Positions 54,824 through 64,000 of a stretch of DNA of 64,000 nucleotides are shown here, piece after piece. Location of the stretch: assembly GCA_903908495.1 (NCBI GenBank), contig CAIVSK010000088.1:1-64000 (forward strand), in the 5' to 3' direction. Numbering within the stretch: position 1 is the first letter of the stretch; every line of letters starts with the position of its first letter. Origin of the DNA: Akkermansiaceae bacterium (GTDB lineage: Bacteria > Verrucomicrobiota > Verrucomicrobiia > Verrucomicrobiales > Akkermansiaceae). Below the pieces are notes generated by a model that was given only the letters and a program-made list of their open reading frames with translations, was not told the DNA's origin and made no database searches. A program made the position numbers and the translations under genes.

Positions 54824-55849
54824 TTAGACCAGCGTCGCTTTGATCTCCTCAGTGGCTTCGGCTGCCACGGGTAGCGGACTGGCCGCTGCCGCAGGCTCGT
54901 GAACCGGCGTGGGTTCGATGATGGTGGTGATCTCCGTCGTGGCCTCGAGGCTCTCGGCGGTCACTGTGGGTGATTCCTCCGTGCTGGCAACTGCGGCCGG
55001 GGTGGCGACGACCGGGGCCGGACGCGGGCGGCGCTCGGGGCGCTCGGGGCGCTCCGGACGATCATCGCGTTCTTCCTTGTCTTCGCGCTCATCCATGCCC
55101 TTGGATTGGGCACCGGAGACGGTCAGCTTGCGGCCCATAAAGGGCTGGTCGTGAAGCACTTCCACGGCGCGCTTGGCTTCGTCCACGTGGAGCATTTCCA
55201 CAAAGCCGTAACCTTTCGAGCGGTGGGTGCTGCGGTTGTAGACGATTTCCACGTTGCGCACCCCGCCGATCCCTTTGAAGAGATCCTGCAGGTCGCTTTC
55301 CGAGACATCGTACGACAGGTTGCCAACGTAGACCCGCGGGGATTCCACGCTGCCGCGCTCACCTCCACGGTTGCGCTCGCCGCCGCGCGGCCCGCGCTCC
55401 TGGCTCCGCTCCCGCTGGCGTTCGCCGTCGCGGCGCTCGCTATCGCGGCGCTCGCCGCCGGCATCCGCTTCACCTTCGCCGGTGCGCACGTTGCGGGTGT
55501 TGGATTTTACCTTTGGTTCAAGCGCCGGGCGGGCGGCTTCGGGTGGGCGGGCGGGACGGACGGGCGGACGGGCCGGTGCCTTGAAGACGCCGATGCCGAC
55601 GAGTTGGAGCAATTTTTGCCACCACTTCAGTTTGGGTGGGGCATGCTTGCGCAGCGGTGCGGCGTTCGGGTTGGCGGGGGCGTTGGGATTGCGACCCTGT
55701 GACTGGCTGCGGTTATCGCGGTCATAGGAGGAATCGCGGCCCTGGCCGCGGCTGCCCTGTTGGTTGTTATTGCGTCGGTTTTGGCCGCCGCGTGAGCGGC
55801 GTCGTTTGGGGTCTCCCGGAGTGTGGGAGTGTTGTGTTGCATTCGACAT
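54824..55849 (-). CDS. RRM-domain RNA-binding protein with disordered basic/RG-rich flanks
   Basis: RVYVGNLSYDVSESDLQDLFKGIGGVRNVEIVYNRSTHRSKGYGFVEMLHVDEAKRAVEVL (RNP1 KGYGFVEM, RNP2 VYVGNL). Confidence 0.92.
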   Translation of the reverse strand: MSNATQHSHTPGDPKRRRSRGGQNRRNNNQQGSRGQGRDSSYDRDNRSQSQGRNPNAPANPNAAPLRKHAPPKLKWWQKLLQLVGIGVFKAPARPPVRPARPPEAARPALEPKVKSNTRNVRTGEGEADAGGERRDSERRDGERQRERSQERGPRGGERNRGGERGSVESPRVYVGNLSYDVSESDLQDLFKGIGGVRNVEIVYNRSTHRSKGYGFVEMLHVDEAKRAVEVLHDQPFMGRKLTVSGAQSKGMDEREDKEERDDRPERPERPERRPRPAPVVATPAAVASTEESPTVTAESLEATTEITTIIEPTPVHEPAAAASPLPVAAEATEEIKATLV

Positions 55850-56491
55850 GGTTTAGCATGGGTGTCGTGGTTTCAGGCGGCCCGGCGCGGCGGGCGGAGA
55901 TGCCCGGCGAAGCTGGTATGGACCTGCGTGCTGACCAATCTGCGCCAACCGCCGGCTTATTGGTGCCGGGGTGAGGTTCCGCTGCGGTGCGGAGTGGACA
56001 TCACCAAGGTTGGAGCTGATCGGCTTGCGCCGCCGCCCGTTTGAGACAAGAAGTTCCGGTTTCCGTGACGCCATCCGGTCGGTGTCACCCGGTTGCGGGT
56101 GCAAGGCGGAAGGCTAGAGGCCGGATGCGGGCAGCGGAGGGAGGGAAAATCCTGCTCGAAAAAAGCCTAGGGGGTTTTGCGGCTTTGGCAAGAACGATCG
56201 CCGCGGAAGCTCAAAAACTTCCCTCGCCGTCCATGGCAGCGGCTCTCGCGCTCATGAGCCCAACCGGGTATTTTCAGGCCATTTTATGGAGCACGATTTT
56301 CAATTCAATCGCAAAAGGGCCTGCTGGGTTTCAATCCAACCGCCCTGGCGCCCCGCCGCGGGACCGTTCATTAGGGATTGCCATGGGCTGCGGGGCGGGT
56401 GATGCTGGTGGTGCCATCTGCGCCACGGCCTGTTCTAACATGCCTGCCGGGTTCGGCTGTTGGAAACCCGCCCCGCCACCCACTCCCAGCC

Positions 56492-57388
56492 ATGCGCGCC
56501 CTGCCACTGTTTCTCACCTGCCTGTCCGTCGCCCTGCTGCAAGCCGGGGAGCCGCCATACCTCTACCCGCAAACCGACGCCTTTAAGCAGGACCTCGCAG
56601 CCGCCCGGCTGAAGGGGCTTTCCCTAACTGATTACCACATTCACATCCGCGGCGGCATGACCCTGGAGAAGGCCGGGCTGCGCCAGGAGCACAGCGGCAT
56701 CCGCAGCGCCGTGCTGGAGAACTTCGGCCGCGAGTGGCCGCTGTGCGACACCCCCACGCTCAAGGCCTTCATCGACCTCCATTCACAGCCGCTGCCTAAC
56801 GGCCAGCGCCTGCCCGTCGGCATCCAGGTCAACGACCGCGACTGGTTCAAACAGATCGATCAGGCCCAGTTCCAGCGTCTCGACTACGTTCTGGCCGACA
56901 CCATGATCATGGGCGTCACCGGCGAGGGCAAGCCGCGCCGGTTGTGGTTGCCCGAGGTGACCATTGCCGATCCCGAGGCGTGGATGCAGGAGTATCTGGC
57001 CCACAACCTGCGCATTCTCGACGAGCCGATTTCGATCCTGGCCAATCCGACCTACCTGCCGCCCTGCATCGCCCACCTCTACGACCAGTTGTGGACAGAG
57101 GCCCGCATGCGCCAGATCATCGCCAAGGCGGTGGCCAAGGGCGTCGCGCTGGAAATTCAGGCCGGTTCGGACTTTCCGAAACCCGATTTTCTCAGGCTCG
57201 CCAAGGGCATGGGCGCAAAATTCTCGTTCGGCACCAACAACTTCGACGACAAGACCAAGGATCTCGCGCGCTGGTTCCAAGCCATCGCCCTGCTCGACCT
57301 CCAGCCCGCCGACCTCGCCGCGCCCAAGTTGGCCACTCTCCCGCCCGCGCCGACCCTGGACCTTCCATCCGCTGGTCCTCACAATTAG
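56492..57388 (+). CDS. Secreted amidohydrolase/PHP-like hydrolase (putative)
   Basis: Signal peptide; LSLTDYHIHIRGGMTLEKA metal-binding HIH motif; ALEIQAGSDFPKPDFLRLAKGMGAKFSFGTNNFDDK. Confidence 0.65.
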   Translation: MRALPLFLTCLSVALLQAGEPPYLYPQTDAFKQDLAAARLKGLSLTDYHIHIRGGMTLEKAGLRQEHSGIRSAVLENFGREWPLCDTPTLKAFIDLHSQPLPNGQRLPVGIQVNDRDWFKQIDQAQFQRLDYVLADTMIMGVTGEGKPRRLWLPEVTIADPEAWMQEYLAHNLRILDEPISILANPTYLPPCIAHLYDQLWTEARMRQIIAKAVAKGVALEIQAGSDFPKPDFLRLAKGMGAKFSFGTNNFDDKTKDLARWFQAIALLDLQPADLAAPKLATLPPAPTLDLPSAGPHN

Positions 57389-57438
57389 AAATTGCATCGC
57401 ACGTCAAATCGGCTATCGTACCAGGGTTGGAGTGTACG

Positions 57439-58728
57439 ATGAGACCGTGGATGGTCATGCTCTTGGCGGGATTGGCTTGCGGGTCGTTGTTGGACCTGCA
57501 GGGGGCGACTGTGGGTCGGGCGCGGATCCAAGGGGCGATCGGGCCAGCCACGGTGAGTTACCTCGGGCGGGCGCTGGAGGTGGCTGCTGCGCGCAAGGAC
57601 CGCTGCCTGATCATCGAGCTGGATACGCCCGGCGGTTCGCTCGATTCCACCAAGGAGATCGTCCAGAAGTTTTACGCGGCCAAGGTGCCCACAGTGGTAT
57701 ACGTGGCTCCCGACGGGGCCTGGGCCGGCAGCGCGGGGTGTTTCATCACGCTGGCGGCGGATGTGGCGGCCATGGCACCGGGCACCAGCATCGGGGCGGC
57801 GCACCCGGTCTCGATCGGGCCCGGCGGTGAGGCGGCCACCAGTGACGTGATGAAGCAAAAGTTGGAGAATTTTGCCAGCAGTTACATCGCCGCGATTGCT
57901 GAGAAGCGCGGCCGCAACGTCGAGTGGGCGATGGCGTCGGTGGTCAGAAGTGAGTCACTCACGGCCAGCAAGGCGCTGGAACTCAAAGTCATCGACCTGA
58001 TCGCGGCGGATCTGCCGGAGTTGCTGCGCCAGCTCGATGAGCGTGAAGTGCGGGGCCGGGCGCTTGCAACGGCGGACGCTGTGGTGACGGATATACCGAT
58101 GACCTTGCGCGAGCGGATTCTGCAAGGCTTGTCCCACCCGGAGTTAATGATGATCCTGATGTTGGTGGCGATCTATGGCATCATCGGCGAGTTGAGCAAT
58201 CCCGGCGCGATCCTGCCAGGGGTGGCCGGGGCCATCGCACTGTTGCTGGTGCTGTACATGGCGACGGTGTTGCCGGTGAATGTGGCCGGTTTGGCGTTGA
58301 TCGGTTTGGCGATGCTGCTGTTTGGTGTTGATATCTTTGCGCCCACCCATGGCGTGCTCACCTTGGGTGGCACCATTGCGTTCTTTCTGGGCGCGCTCAT
58401 GCTGTTTGATCGCTCCGATCCGGTCTATCGAGTGTCGCTGGCCTATATCATTCCTGCCACGCTGCTGACGGCCGCGTTTTTCACCTTCGTCGTCGGAGCG
58501 GGGCTGCGGGCGCAGTCGCTGCCGCTCCGCGTCGGTCGGGAAATCATGTTAGGAAAAACCGCTGCGGCGTTGGCACCGATCAGCGCAGCCGGCGGCCGGG
58601 TTTTCGTCGAGGGCGAAACCTGGAACGCGGTGAGCGACTCCGCGATCGCAGCCGGAGAACCGGTGGAAATCGTCTCGATCAATGGACTGACATTGACGGT
58701 AAAGCCCAAACCCCCGCCCTCAATTTGA
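57439..58728 (+). CDS. NfeD-family membrane-bound ClpP-class serine protease
   Basis: LIIELDTPGGSLDSTKEIVQKFYAAKVPTVVYVAPDGAWAGSAGCFITLAADVAAMAPGTSIGAAHPV; NfeD TM and C-terminal OB domain. Confidence 0.93.
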   Translation: MRPWMVMLLAGLACGSLLDLQGATVGRARIQGAIGPATVSYLGRALEVAAARKDRCLIIELDTPGGSLDSTKEIVQKFYAAKVPTVVYVAPDGAWAGSAGCFITLAADVAAMAPGTSIGAAHPVSIGPGGEAATSDVMKQKLENFASSYIAAIAEKRGRNVEWAMASVVRSESLTASKALELKVIDLIAADLPELLRQLDEREVRGRALATADAVVTDIPMTLRERILQGLSHPELMMILMLVAIYGIIGELSNPGAILPGVAGAIALLLVLYMATVLPVNVAGLALIGLAMLLFGVDIFAPTHGVLTLGGTIAFFLGALMLFDRSDPVYRVSLAYIIPATLLTAAFFTFVVGAGLRAQSLPLRVGREIMLGKTAAALAPISAAGGRVFVEGETWNAVSDSAIAAGEPVEIVSINGLTLTVKPKPPPSI

Positions 58729-58753
58729 ACATCGCTAACCCCACCCGCAAGCC

Positions 58754-59536
58754 ATGGAAGAAATCATCGCCAAGCTCGTCAGCGCCACCGCTTGGGCGCT
58801 GCCCGTTATTATTCTGGCAGGCATCATCCTGCCGCAAGCAGTCCGCATCCTGCGCGAATACGAGCGCGGGGTGATTTTCCGCCTCGGCAAACTGTTGGAT
58901 GCGAAGGGACCGGGCCTCATCTTCCTCATCCCGATGGTCGATCGCATGGTCAAGATGGACTTGCGGGTCGTCACCATCGACGTCGCACGCCAGGAGGTCA
59001 TGACCCGTGACAACGTGCCCGCCACCGTGGATGCGGTGGTTTACTTTCGCGTCGTGGATCCCGTCGCCGCGGTGGTCAAGGTGGAGAATTACTGGAAGGC
59101 CACCTCGCTGATTGCCCAGACGACCTTGCGCAGCGTGTTGGGCCAGGCCCCGCTGGACGACTTGCTGGCGCAGCGCGAGTCGATCAATCTGCATCTGCAG
59201 GAGATCATCGACCGCCAAACCGAGCCGTGGGGCATCAAGGTCACGGCGGTGGAGGTCAAGGACGTGGCGCTGCCCGACAGCATGAAGCGGGCGATGGCCA
59301 AACAGGCTGAGGCCGAGCGCGAACGGCGCGCCAAAATCGTCAATGCCGAAGGCGAGTTTCAAGCGGCCGAGAAAATGGTGCAGGCCGCCGCGATGATCAG
59401 CAAGGAGCCCATCGCACTGCAACTGCGCTTCCTGCAAACCATGCGCGAGATTTCCAGCGAGCACAACACCACCACTTTCCTGCCCGTGCCGATTGATCTG
59501 TTCTCACCCTTCCTCAAAGGCCGGTCCAAGGACTGA
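58754..59536 (+). CDS. Slipin / SPFH-domain (stomatin-like) protein
   Basis: [71 protein letters not shown]. Confidence 0.94.
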   Translation: MEEIIAKLVSATAWALPVIILAGIILPQAVRILREYERGVIFRLGKLLDAKGPGLIFLIPMVDRMVKMDLRVVTIDVARQEVMTRDNVPATVDAVVYFRVVDPVAAVVKVENYWKATSLIAQTTLRSVLGQAPLDDLLAQRESINLHLQEIIDRQTEPWGIKVTAVEVKDVALPDSMKRAMAKQAEAERERRAKIVNAEGEFQAAEKMVQAAAMISKEPIALQLRFLQTMREISSEHNTTTFLPVPIDLFSPFLKGRSKD

Positions 59537-59641
59537 CGGGTACTGCCGCGATGGGCGACAAGAACTTGGCGGCGGGCTGGTTCCGCCACCAAGTGGCACC
59601 TGAGGTCATGTCGTTTCCTCCGCGGTCAGGATGCCTGAGAC

Positions 59642-60307
59642 TCAGGATTTATCGGCCTTGGTCAGGCGCATGGCGACGAAATACAGGATGCAAACCACGA
59701 CCACGGCCGCGATGATCCAGGATGCCTCATGCTTGACGGTATGAATCAACTGGGACAGGTCGACGCCCTCGCCCTTGCGGAGGGCGGCCAATTGTTGGGG
59801 GTCGAGCTGGTTGCCGACTTTTTGGCCGAGCGCGGCGAGCACCCAACACCAAATGGCCGAACCGATAAGGGTCAGCGCGCTGAATTTGCCAAAGCCCATG
59901 CCGATGAGACCGGCCGGGATGGAGATCAAGTGGCGGATGACCGGCAGCAGGCGGGCGAAAAAGATGCCGCCGCCCTCGTAACGGTGCATGAAGCGCTCGG
60001 CCCGCAACACCTTGATTTGCGGCATGAAGAAATACCTGCCAAAGCGCAGCACCATGGGGCGTCCGACTAACAGGGCGGCCCAATACGTGATCGCCGCACC
60101 CAGCCACGAGCCGAAGGTGCCGGCCAGAATCACTCCCGTCAGGGTCATGCTGCCACTGCCCTGGGCGGCCAGAATCGCTGCCGGGGGGACCACCAACTCG
60201 CTGGGCACGGGGAAAATCGAGCTTTCCATCGCCATCAGCAGGATCACGCCGCCGTACCCCCATTCGTGCACCCAGTGGAACCATGTTTCAATGAAAGATT
60301 GCATCAT
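59642..60307 (-). CDS. DedA-family membrane protein
   Basis: MESSIFPVPSELVVPPAAILAAQG, FGRYFFMPQIKVLRAERFMHRYEGGGIFFARLLPVIRHLISIPAGLIGM. Confidence 0.92.
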   Translation of the reverse strand: MMQSFIETWFHWVHEWGYGGVILLMAMESSIFPVPSELVVPPAAILAAQGSGSMTLTGVILAGTFGSWLGAAITYWAALLVGRPMVLRFGRYFFMPQIKVLRAERFMHRYEGGGIFFARLLPVIRHLISIPAGLIGMGFGKFSALTLIGSAIWCWVLAALGQKVGNQLDPQQLAALRKGEGVDLSQLIHTVKHEASWIIAAVVVVCILYFVAMRLTKADKS

Positions 60308-60525
60308 ATGTGCCGCGAAGGATGCGCGGGAATCCACCGATGGCAAGCAGGAAGCGCCGGAGAGCCGCGCCGGCTCCGTCGGCGGGTGTGAGCGCGGGAG
60401 GTTCCGAAGCTTGAACGCCGGTGTGAACCATGGCGGCACTGGCGGCGGGGACGCCGCAGCCACGCCATCGGCTATTCATGGGCAGTGGCGGTCATTGGGC
60501 GCGGCGGTCGGTCCGCCCCCGGCGG

Positions 60526-61455
60526 TCACACTTTGTCGCCATTGGCCTGGAAGAACGCGAGGGTGGCGGCGAGGCCGGCTTCGAGGGAATGTTGCGGCAT
60601 CCAGCCGGCGGCGCGGAGTTTGGCGGCGCTGGCGCGGGAGTGTTTGACGTCGCCGGGGCGGGTGGCTGCGTGGAGAATCTGCGAGCTGGAGCCGGCGGCG
60701 GCGATGAGTTGGGCGGCGAGTTGGTTGATGCTCACCTGGCCGCCATAGCCGGCGTTGAAGACGCCGCTGACCCCGGGGGTTTGGGCGGCAAAGGTGAGGG
60801 CACCGACGATGTCCTTGACGTAAATGAAATCGCGGGTCTGCTCGCCATCGCCATAGACGGTGATGTTGTCATGGCGCAGGGCCTGCTCGATGAAGATGGG
60901 CACCGCGGCGGCATAGGCGCCCTTGGGGTCCTGGCGCGGACCAAACACGTTGAAGAAACGCAGCGCGGCGGTTTCCAGGCGGCCCTCGCGTTGATAGAGG
61001 TCGAGGTAGTACTCGCCATCGAGTTTGGTGATGGCGTACGGGCTCTTGGGCTCCGGCAGCATGGATTCGAGCTTGGGCACCGTCGGGTTATCGCCATAAA
61101 CGGCGGCGGACGAGGCGAGCACGAGCTTTTTGACGCCCGCGTTGGCGGCGGCTTCCAGCACGTTGAGCAGCCCGTGCACATTGATGTCGACGCACTCGGC
61201 CGGCTTGGCCATGGATTCCGGCACGCTGACCATGGCGGCGAGATGAAAGATATAGTCGACACCTTGAACGGCTTGTTCGACCAGTGCCCGATCGGTGACC
61301 GAGCCTTGGATGAAGGTGCAGTCGAGCCCGGCGAGGTTGTGTGGGTAGCCGCTGCGCAGATTGTCCAGCACGCGGATTTCACTCGCCACGCCCTGATAGT
61401 GCTCGACAAGATGGGAGCCGATGAAACCGCAGCCGCCGGTGATTAGAATATTCAT
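60526..61455 (-). CDS. NAD-dependent epimerase/dehydratase (UDP-glucose 4-epimerase-like)
   Basis: MNILITGGCGFIGSHLVEHY; SSAAVYGDNPTVPKLESMLPEPKSPYAITKLDGEYYL; RFFNVFGPRQDPKGAYAAAVPIF. Confidence 0.92.
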   Translation of the reverse strand: MNILITGGCGFIGSHLVEHYQGVASEIRVLDNLRSGYPHNLAGLDCTFIQGSVTDRALVEQAVQGVDYIFHLAAMVSVPESMAKPAECVDINVHGLLNVLEAAANAGVKKLVLASSAAVYGDNPTVPKLESMLPEPKSPYAITKLDGEYYLDLYQREGRLETAALRFFNVFGPRQDPKGAYAAAVPIFIEQALRHDNITVYGDGEQTRDFIYVKDIVGALTFAAQTPGVSGVFNAGYGGQVSINQLAAQLIAAAGSSSQILHAATRPGDVKHSRASAAKLRAAGWMPQHSLEAGLAATLAFFQANGDKV

Positions 61456-61483
61456 GGAAGTCGGTTGCTGATTTTTGAGTCTT

Positions 61484-62398
61484 CTACTCACTCAATCTTT
61501 CGGGATACTCGCCGGCGGCGATGAGTTGTTGGATGGAGGTGACGACGTGGGGCTTGTCGTCGGGATAGGTGACGCCGAACCAGTGGCTGGTGGTCGGGAT
61601 GACGGTGCAGTCGGATTTGTTGGATCGGATCAGGCTGTCAACGATGGTCGGGATGTAGTACTCGGATTTTTCGGCGGTGCCGTGGGCTTTCAAAAACTCG
61701 ATGAAGCCGTCCTCGAGCTGGTCGAAAAACCCGCGTCCGAAGGCCCAGAAATTCATCGATACCGGGCCGTTTTCGGCGACCGGTTTGCGGTTGCCGTCCA
61801 GCGCGGTGCCGCGCACCACCCCGTCGGTTTCGCGCAGGATATTGACGTATTCCTCGACGCCGGTGAGCAGGCCGCTGGGGTCGGTGGCGCAGATGCCACG
61901 GTTGACGTCGCCGTGGTCGGAGAGGGTGTTGACCAGCGGATAGCCGATCATCGCGTAGTGGGCCTTGCCGTTGACGGCTGGAGGGTGGCTGAGGAAGGTG
62001 GCGGCGCGCTGATAGGCATCGCGGCCGTAGAAGTCGTCGGCATTGATGACGGCGAAGGGTTCGTCGACGAGGGCGCGGGCGGCGCGCACCGCGTGGGTGG
62101 TGCCCCATGGCTTGCTGCGGCCGGCGGGCACCGTGAACGGGGCGGGCAGGTCGTCGAGCCGTTGGAACGCGTAGTCCACCGCGATGCGCTCGGCGAAGCG
62201 CGAGCCGATTCCCTGTTGGAACGCCTCGGCGAAGTCCTCGCGGATGATGAAGATGACGCGGCCAAAGCCGGCGCGGATGGCGTCAAACACCGAGTAGTCG
62301 AGGACGGTTTCACCGTTGGGGCCCATCGGATCGATTTGTTTGAGCCCGCCGTAGCGCGAGCCCATGCCGGCGGCGAGGACGAGGAGAGTTGGTTTCAT
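61484..62398 (-). CDS. Sugar-1-phosphate nucleotidyltransferase (NTP-transferase)
   Basis: LLVLAAGMGSRYGGLKQIDPMGPNGETVLDYSVFDAIRAGFGRVIFIIREDF. Confidence 0.88.
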   Translation of the reverse strand: MKPTLLVLAAGMGSRYGGLKQIDPMGPNGETVLDYSVFDAIRAGFGRVIFIIREDFAEAFQQGIGSRFAERIAVDYAFQRLDDLPAPFTVPAGRSKPWGTTHAVRAARALVDEPFAVINADDFYGRDAYQRAATFLSHPPAVNGKAHYAMIGYPLVNTLSDHGDVNRGICATDPSGLLTGVEEYVNILRETDGVVRGTALDGNRKPVAENGPVSMNFWAFGRGFFDQLEDGFIEFLKAHGTAEKSEYYIPTIVDSLIRSNKSDCTVIPTTSHWFGVTYPDDKPHVVTSIQQLIAAGEYPERLSE

Positions 62399-62538
62399 GG
62401 GGTGGATGCGGAGGGGGCTGGGTGGGTGTCTTTGCGCGAAAATTCACTGGTGGAACTCAAATACCACAGCAGCCCGGCACCGACGATGACGCTGAGGAAT
62501 ACCAGAACCACAAATGCCAGGCTGAGGAAGGATTTCAC
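62395..62538 (-). CDS. 47-aa single-TM small protein translationally coupled to the nucleotidyltransferase gene
   Basis: Read directly (below the ORF-track length cutoff): (V)KSFLSLAFVVLVFLSVIVGAGLLWYLSSTSEFSRKDTHPAPSASTP*; stop overlaps the downstream ATG (ATGA). Confidence 0.6.
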   Translation of the reverse strand: MKSFLSLAFVVLVFLSVIVGAGLLWYLSSTSEFSRKDTHPAPSASTP

Positions 62539-62581
62539 GCGGGGGCAATAAGGCGGATTTGGCGGGGAAAAGCCAGCCTCT

Positions 62582-62935
62582 TTATTGCCTTCTGCGCAAG
62601 GGAGATTTCACGATCCTGACAAGCTTCCCTGTCACGTCGGAATCCTGCTGAAGCGCCTCTTTGAGGCGGGTGGCAAGGGTGGTTGGGTCATGATCGACGG
62701 TGCAGACGATGATACCGGCGTGCTTGCCGCCGGAGTTGTGGAGGTGGATGAAGTCCCGCCGGTTCAGAGTCAGAACGGCGCGGCCCAGAGATGTGGCAAA
62801 CCGCAGAACGTCAGCATCGGAAATGCGCTGATTCGCCTTGCCTGAATCGAACGAGGTGAGCACGTCATGACCCAATGTCCGGAGCGTTTCGACGGCCCGC
62901 CGGGAAAATTTTTCGTTCGCGTAAAGTCGGGCCAT
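62582..62935 (-). CDS. DUF5615 PIN-like toxin
   Basis: MARLYANEKFSRRAVETLRTLGHDVLTSFDSGKANQRISDADVLRFATSLGRAVLTLNRRDFIHLH. Confidence 0.85.
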   Translation of the reverse strand: MARLYANEKFSRRAVETLRTLGHDVLTSFDSGKANQRISDADVLRFATSLGRAVLTLNRRDFIHLHNSGGKHAGIIVCTVDHDPTTLATRLKEALQQDSDVTGKLVRIVKSPLRRRQ

Positions 62936-62952
62936 CCTAGTGCTTGGTGGGG

Positions 62953-63183
62953 TCAGGCCTCGGCGTGGGCGGTCATTGCTGCATTGATTTCCGCCTGGTG
63001 TTTTTTCACGTATGCCCACGCCGTTGCGAGTTGCGCAGGCGTCAGACCAGGGAAATCGGAGAGGATATCAGCCTCCGAGCAACCCTGCCGCCGCATTTCC
63101 TCCGGGACCCACACGGGAATGCGCGTGCTGGCAATGCAGGCGTCGCCGCCGTTCACTCCGGGTGTCTTTTCAATGCCGGTCAT
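62953..63183 (-). CDS. DUF433 antitoxin
   Basis: TPGVNGGDACIASTRIPVWVPEEMRRQGCSEADILSDFPGLTPAQLATAWAYVKKH. Confidence 0.87.
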   Translation of the reverse strand: MTGIEKTPGVNGGDACIASTRIPVWVPEEMRRQGCSEADILSDFPGLTPAQLATAWAYVKKHQAEINAAMTAHAEA

Positions 63184-63425
63184 GGGTTCCTCCATAACGG
63201 CTTCACCATACCCCATGCTTGCTTCCCCGGCAAGCGGGCGGATAGCTGCGGTTGGCACAGGGACGCGCTCAAGAACCTTCCCAGGGGTGGCGGGGTCTAC
63301 CAGACTCGCAGCTTCTTTAACAAGGCTGGGATCAGGATCCGGCTCAGGTGCGGTGGGGTATTTCGCGGGCGTGTGGGTGACCGGGGGATGCGGCGAGGCG
63401 GGTTGACGTTTGATATTGGATAGAC

Positions 63426-63455
63426 GACAGGCGGGAGACCCGTCTGCCCTCACAG
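63426..63455. repeat. REP-like sequence related to the ftsQ-internal palindrome, overlapping the rsmB 3' end
   Basis: GACAGGCGGGAGACCCGTCTGCCCTCACAG; its reverse complement CTGTGAGGGCAGAC...CCGCCTGTC resembles CTGTGAGGGAAGAC...CCAGCCTGTC of the ftsQ element. Confidence 0.5.
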
Positions 63456-64000
63456 CCGAGACGACTGTGCTCCGACGCGCGCGGCGAAGGCGCCGTCGGT
63501 GTGGTCGCGGAACGGCAGTGCATCGCGGGTGGCCTGGAGGGTTAGCTCGGGGTGCGCGGCGAGAAAAGCCTCGATCTGGCCGAGGTTTTCGGCGGGCTCC
63601 AGCGAGCAGGTCGAGTACACGATGCGGCCGCCGGGCTTGAGGCAGGGCAGGGCGTTTTCCAGAATCAGGCGTTGGGTGCGGACGAGCGCATCGATGTCAG
63701 GGGCTTGGAGGCGCCAGCGGACATCGACGCGGCGGCGGATGACCCCGGTGTTGGAGCAGGGGACATCGAGCAGGATGCCATCAAACGAGTTATGCCAGGC
63801 GGGCGGGGCCGGCTGGGTCCAATCGTGGACGGCGATGGTGGCCTCGGCGGCGTTGAGGCGCTCGAGGTTTTGGCGCAGGCGGGGCAGGCGCTTTTCGTTG
63901 GAATCGGTGCACACGAGGGTGGCCGCCGAGCCCAGCGCCGCAGCAATCAGAAAGGCTTTGCCGCCGGGTGCGGCGCAGGCGTCGAGGATGCGCTCGCCGG
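63450..64000 (-). CDS. rsmB: 16S rRNA (cytosine-C5) methyltransferase RsmB-like (partial, runs off the window end)
   Basis: ERILDACAAPGGKAF, TDSNEKRLPRLRQNLERL, FDGILLDVPCSNTGVIRRRVDVRWR, GGRIVYSTCSLEPAENLGQIEAFL. Confidence 0.9.
   Translation of the reverse strand, partial: GERILDACAAPGGKAFLIAAALGSAATLVCTDSNEKRLPRLRQNLERLNAAEATIAVHDWTQPAPPAWHNSFDGILLDVPCSNTGVIRRRVDVRWRLQAPDIDALVRTQRLILENALPCLKPGGRIVYSTCSLEPAENLGQIEAFLAAHPELTLQATRDALPFRDHTDGAFAARVGAQSSRL

Noticed and set aside
56041-56586. ORF 56041-56586 (181 aa) as a gene
   Set aside because: Overlaps the signal peptide region of the 56492 gene in another frame; no coherent domain or composition.
60310-60525. GC-rich palindromes between dedA and the epimerase gene
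   Set aside because: No T-tract and no second copy in the window; too weak to call a terminator or repeat.

Overview
High-GC bacterial chromosomal window, probably Verrucomicrobiota. The evidence for that lineage is a Verru_Chthon cassette A-type protein, a MurC-MurB fusion and the gene content around the dcw cluster. Most of it is well-packed housekeeping DNA: a partial nuo operon (nuoG-H-I-J), trpD, malQ, a multihaem cytochrome c, pheS/pheT, a dcw segment (murG-murCB-ddl-ftsQ-ftsA-ftsZ), rlmI-like, a PPIase, an L,D-transpeptidase, hflX, a Na+/H+ antiporter, a nitrate/taurine-type ABC operon with an SBP-OmpA fusion, pnp/rpsO, an RRM protein, NfeD/SPFH, DedA, a sugar epimerase, a nucleotidyltransferase and rsmB. 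There are several toxin-antitoxin-like pairs. The most unusual signal is a set of four 'heptamer-bounded' intercistronic elements, between nuoI/nuoJ, nuoG/nuoH, pheS/pheT and ldt/ppi. Each fills the gap from one gene's stop codon to the next gene's start codon and is bounded by inverted arrays built on a 7-bp period. Two of the four carry a four-helix-bundle (23S-rRNA-IVS/S23-like) gene and two carry none. The heptamer is similar within each element but differs between elements. Other points of interest are a Whirly-like ssDNA-binding protein, palindromic REP/BIME-like families (one translated inside FtsQ), a C10 tract in ftsZ, and a 3.4-kb cargo block bounded by imperfect direct repeats. No searches or computations were run. 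Family calls rest on recognising motifs in the translated ORFs.
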